Assembly: GCF_001672775.1 (NCBI RefSeq)
Contig: NZ_LZKJ01000088.1
Span: 17,702 to 81,701 of the forward strand
Reading direction: 5' to 3'
Origin: Mycobacterium kyorinense
Lineage (GTDB): Bacteria > Actinomycetota > Actinomycetes > Mycobacteriales > Mycobacteriaceae
DNA length: 64,000 nt
The notes under the pieces were generated by a model, which ran no database searches, was not told where the DNA came from, and saw only the letters and a list, made by a program, of their open reading frames with translations. Position numbers and translations under genes: made by a program. The first letter of the stretch is position 1; every line of letters starts with the position of its first letter. Positions 62,796 through 64,000 of this stretch are shown here, one piece after another.

Positions 62796-63346
62796 CCCGC
62801 ATCATCGGAGGTATGGCCGGAGGCCGGCGCATCGCAGTGCCGTCGCGGGGAACTAGGCCAACCACCGATCGGGTCCGCGAATCGCTGTTCAACGTGTTGA
62901 CAGCGAGGATCGATCTGACCGGAATGTCAGTGCTGGACCTCTACGCGGGCTCGGGTGCCCTTGGCCTGGAGGCGTTGTCGCGGGGCGCGGCGTCGGTGTT
63001 GTTCGTCGAGTCCGATCGGCAGGCCGCGGCTGTCGTCGAGCGCAATATTGCGGCTCTCGGGTTGCCCGGTGCCACGTTGCGCCGCGGGAACGTTTTCACT
63101 GTTTTGGCGGCGGGCGCTGGTACGCCCGTCGACCTTGTGCTGGCCGATCCGCCCTATGACGTCAATGTCCCCGAGATCGAGGCGCTACTGGATGCGCTGA
63201 CCGCGCACGGGTGGACCGCGCCCGGCGCGGTCGTCGTGCTGGAGCGGCCGGCCGGCGGCACGCCGCTGTCCTGGCCAGCTGGCTGGCGGCCCTGGCAGCA
63301 GCGGGTTTACGGCGACACCCGGTTGGAGCTTGCCGAACAGTCCTGA
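62792..63346 (+). CDS. rsmD: RsmD, 16S rRNA m2G966 methyltransferase (probable CTG start)
   Basis: SAM-dependent methyltransferase for G966 of 16S rRNA. The core is clear: [18 protein letters not shown] loop [19 protein letters not shown] and catalytic DPPYD. The conserved RsmD N-terminus (TRIIGG) is encoded just upstream of the first ATG (62813), and the only start-like codon that includes it is CTG at 62792, overlapping the pca TGA as CTGA. That gives 184 aa. The GGAGG next to ATG 62813 is one base away, too close to act as its ribosome site; it encodes part of Gly-Gly. Confidence 0.88.
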   Translation: MTRIIGGMAGGRRIAVPSRGTRPTTDRVRESLFNVLTARIDLTGMSVLDLYAGSGALGLEALSRGAASVLFVESDRQAAAVVERNIAALGLPGATLRRGNVFTVLAAGAGTPVDLVLADPPYDVNVPEIEALLDALTAHGWTAPGAVVVLERPAGGTPLSWPAGWRPWQQRVYGDTRLELAEQS

Positions 63347-63369
63347 GGTGGCGTGTAGCGTCGTGAGCC

Positions 63370-63852
63370 ATGAGCGGCGCGGTATGCCCAGGATCTTTCG
63401 ACCCGGTGACGCTGGGACACGTCGACATCCTCGAGCGCGCGGCCGTGCAATTCGACGAGGTGGTGGCCGCCGTGTTGGTTAACCCGAACAAGAAGGGCAT
63501 GTTCAGCGTCGACGAGCGAATCGCGATGATCGAGGAATCCACCGCGCATTTGGCGAATGTCCGGGTGGAGTCGGGCGAGGGCCTGGTGGTCGACTTTGTG
63601 CGGTCGCGGGGCCTGACCGCGATCATCAAGGGGTTGCGCACCGGCACCGACTTCGAGTACGAGCTGCAGATGGCGCAGATGAACAAGCACATCGCCGGGG
63701 TGGACACGTTTTTCGTCGCGACGGCGCCGCGGTATTCCTTCGTGTCGTCGTCGCTGGCCAAGGAGGTCGCGTCGATGGGTGGTGATGTGTCGGAGCTGCT
63801 GCCCGAACCCGTCAACCGCCGGCTAGCCGAAAGATTCTCGCGCGGTACGTAA
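63370..63852 (+). CDS. coaD: CoaD, phosphopantetheine adenylyltransferase
   Basis: Adenylates 4'-phosphopantetheine in coenzyme A synthesis. The 160-aa protein has the nucleotidyltransferase motif [39 protein letters not shown], and the C-terminal [20 protein letters not shown]. Length and sequence match M. tuberculosis CoaD (Rv2965c). Confidence 0.97.
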   Translation: MSGAVCPGSFDPVTLGHVDILERAAVQFDEVVAAVLVNPNKKGMFSVDERIAMIEESTAHLANVRVESGEGLVVDFVRSRGLTAIIKGLRTGTDFEYELQMAQMNKHIAGVDTFFVATAPRYSFVSSSLAKEVASMGGDVSELLPEPVNRRLAERFSRGT

Positions 63853-63856
63853 TTCG

Positions 63857-64000
63857 CTACGGAACGTCGTCTTCCCCGTCCTCGCTTTCGCGGAGGAGTT
63901 TTTCGGGGTGGTGGTAGGTGTTGGTTCGGGGTTGGCCGTGGTCGAGGTGTGGGGGTGGGATCCATTGGGTGTCGCCGTTTTTGAGTTTGCGGGTGGTCCA
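63857..64000 (-). CDS. 13E12-type DUF222/HNH endonuclease family, 3' end only
   Basis: On the minus strand the last 47 codons are open from the window edge to a TAG at 63857-63859. They read [20 protein letters not shown], then [20 protein letters not shown]. This is the C-terminal end of the 13E12 repeat family (DUF222 plus HNH), a multicopy, probably mobile element-associated family in mycobacteria. The A- and C-rich codon choice (repeated CAC, ACC, CCC) differs from neighbouring coaD. The body of the gene lies outside the window. Confidence 0.8.
   Translation of the reverse strand, partial: WTTRKLKNGDTQWIPPPHLDHGQPRTNTYHHPEKLLRESEDGEDDVP

Noticed and set aside
62813..63346. rsmD starting at ATG 62813 with GGAGG as ribosome site
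   Set aside because: The GGAGG is one base from the ATG, too close, and this start drops the conserved TRIIGG N-terminus.

Overview
This window is a high-GC chromosomal segment from a slow-growing Mycobacterium. GTG starts are frequent, 4-bp ATGA/GTGA gene overlaps are common, and nearly every core gene resembles a Mycobacterium tuberculosis protein in sequence and length. From gatC at the left edge to coaD at the right, gene order follows, from memory, M. tuberculosis Rv3012c to Rv2965c. The plus strand here corresponds to the complement strand of that genome. No stretch longer than about 300 bases lacks a gene.

Layout: (1) 1-6568 holds gatC(end)-gatA-pfkA and gatB, with an accessory block between pfkA and gatB: a ParA/MinD-like ATPase, a small zinc-finger protein with a palindromic operator at its start, and a PAS-ANTAR gene broken by an amber stop. 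(2) 6770-13745 is a seven-gene [NiFe]-hydrogenase maturation operon (hypF, a SIS-HypC fusion, a SIS protein, hypE, hypC, hypD, a hydrogenase-linked DUF protein) with no hydrogenase structural genes, hypA or hypB in the window. (3) 13770-17802 holds a flavin reductase-like gene, lppZ, two tandem DoxX genes and cfp6. (4) 17961-26574 is branched-chain amino acid and serine synthesis (an attenuator-like leader, ilvB-ilvN-ilvC, serA, leuB), plus wrbA and a phytoene desaturase-like oxidoreductase. (5) 26426-32394 is an ectABCD ectoine/hydroxyectoine cluster bracketed by two paralogous MFS transporters, inserted where M. tuberculosis has a single MFS gene. (6) 32481-38485 has a FAH-family hydrolase, gltX, tRNA-Gln, tRNA-Glu, an F420-type PPOX protein, and an IclR regulator divergent from leuCD. 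(7) 38686-46681 has hupB, mutT1, ppk1, cofC/fbiD, gpsA, a PLP lyase and ddlA. (8) 46755-63852 is mostly housekeeping: DUF3515, thiL, ung, rpmB, a FakA-like kinase, recG, an HNH protein, two aldo-keto reductases, lipN, a DsbA-like/VKOR pair, pca, rsmD and coaD. The right edge cuts into the 3' end of a 13E12-type DUF222/HNH gene on the minus strand.

Functional links: gatA, gatB, gltX and the tRNA-Gln/tRNA-Glu genes belong to the indirect route of glutaminyl-tRNA formation (misacylation, then amidation). ilvBNC, leuB and leuCD cover most of valine/leucine synthesis and show two separate control signals, a leader-peptide attenuator and an IclR operator. The ect cluster makes compatible solutes. 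The DsbA-like and VKOR proteins form an extracytoplasmic disulfide-forming pair. Several stem-loop or short palindromic repeats lie in intergenic gaps.
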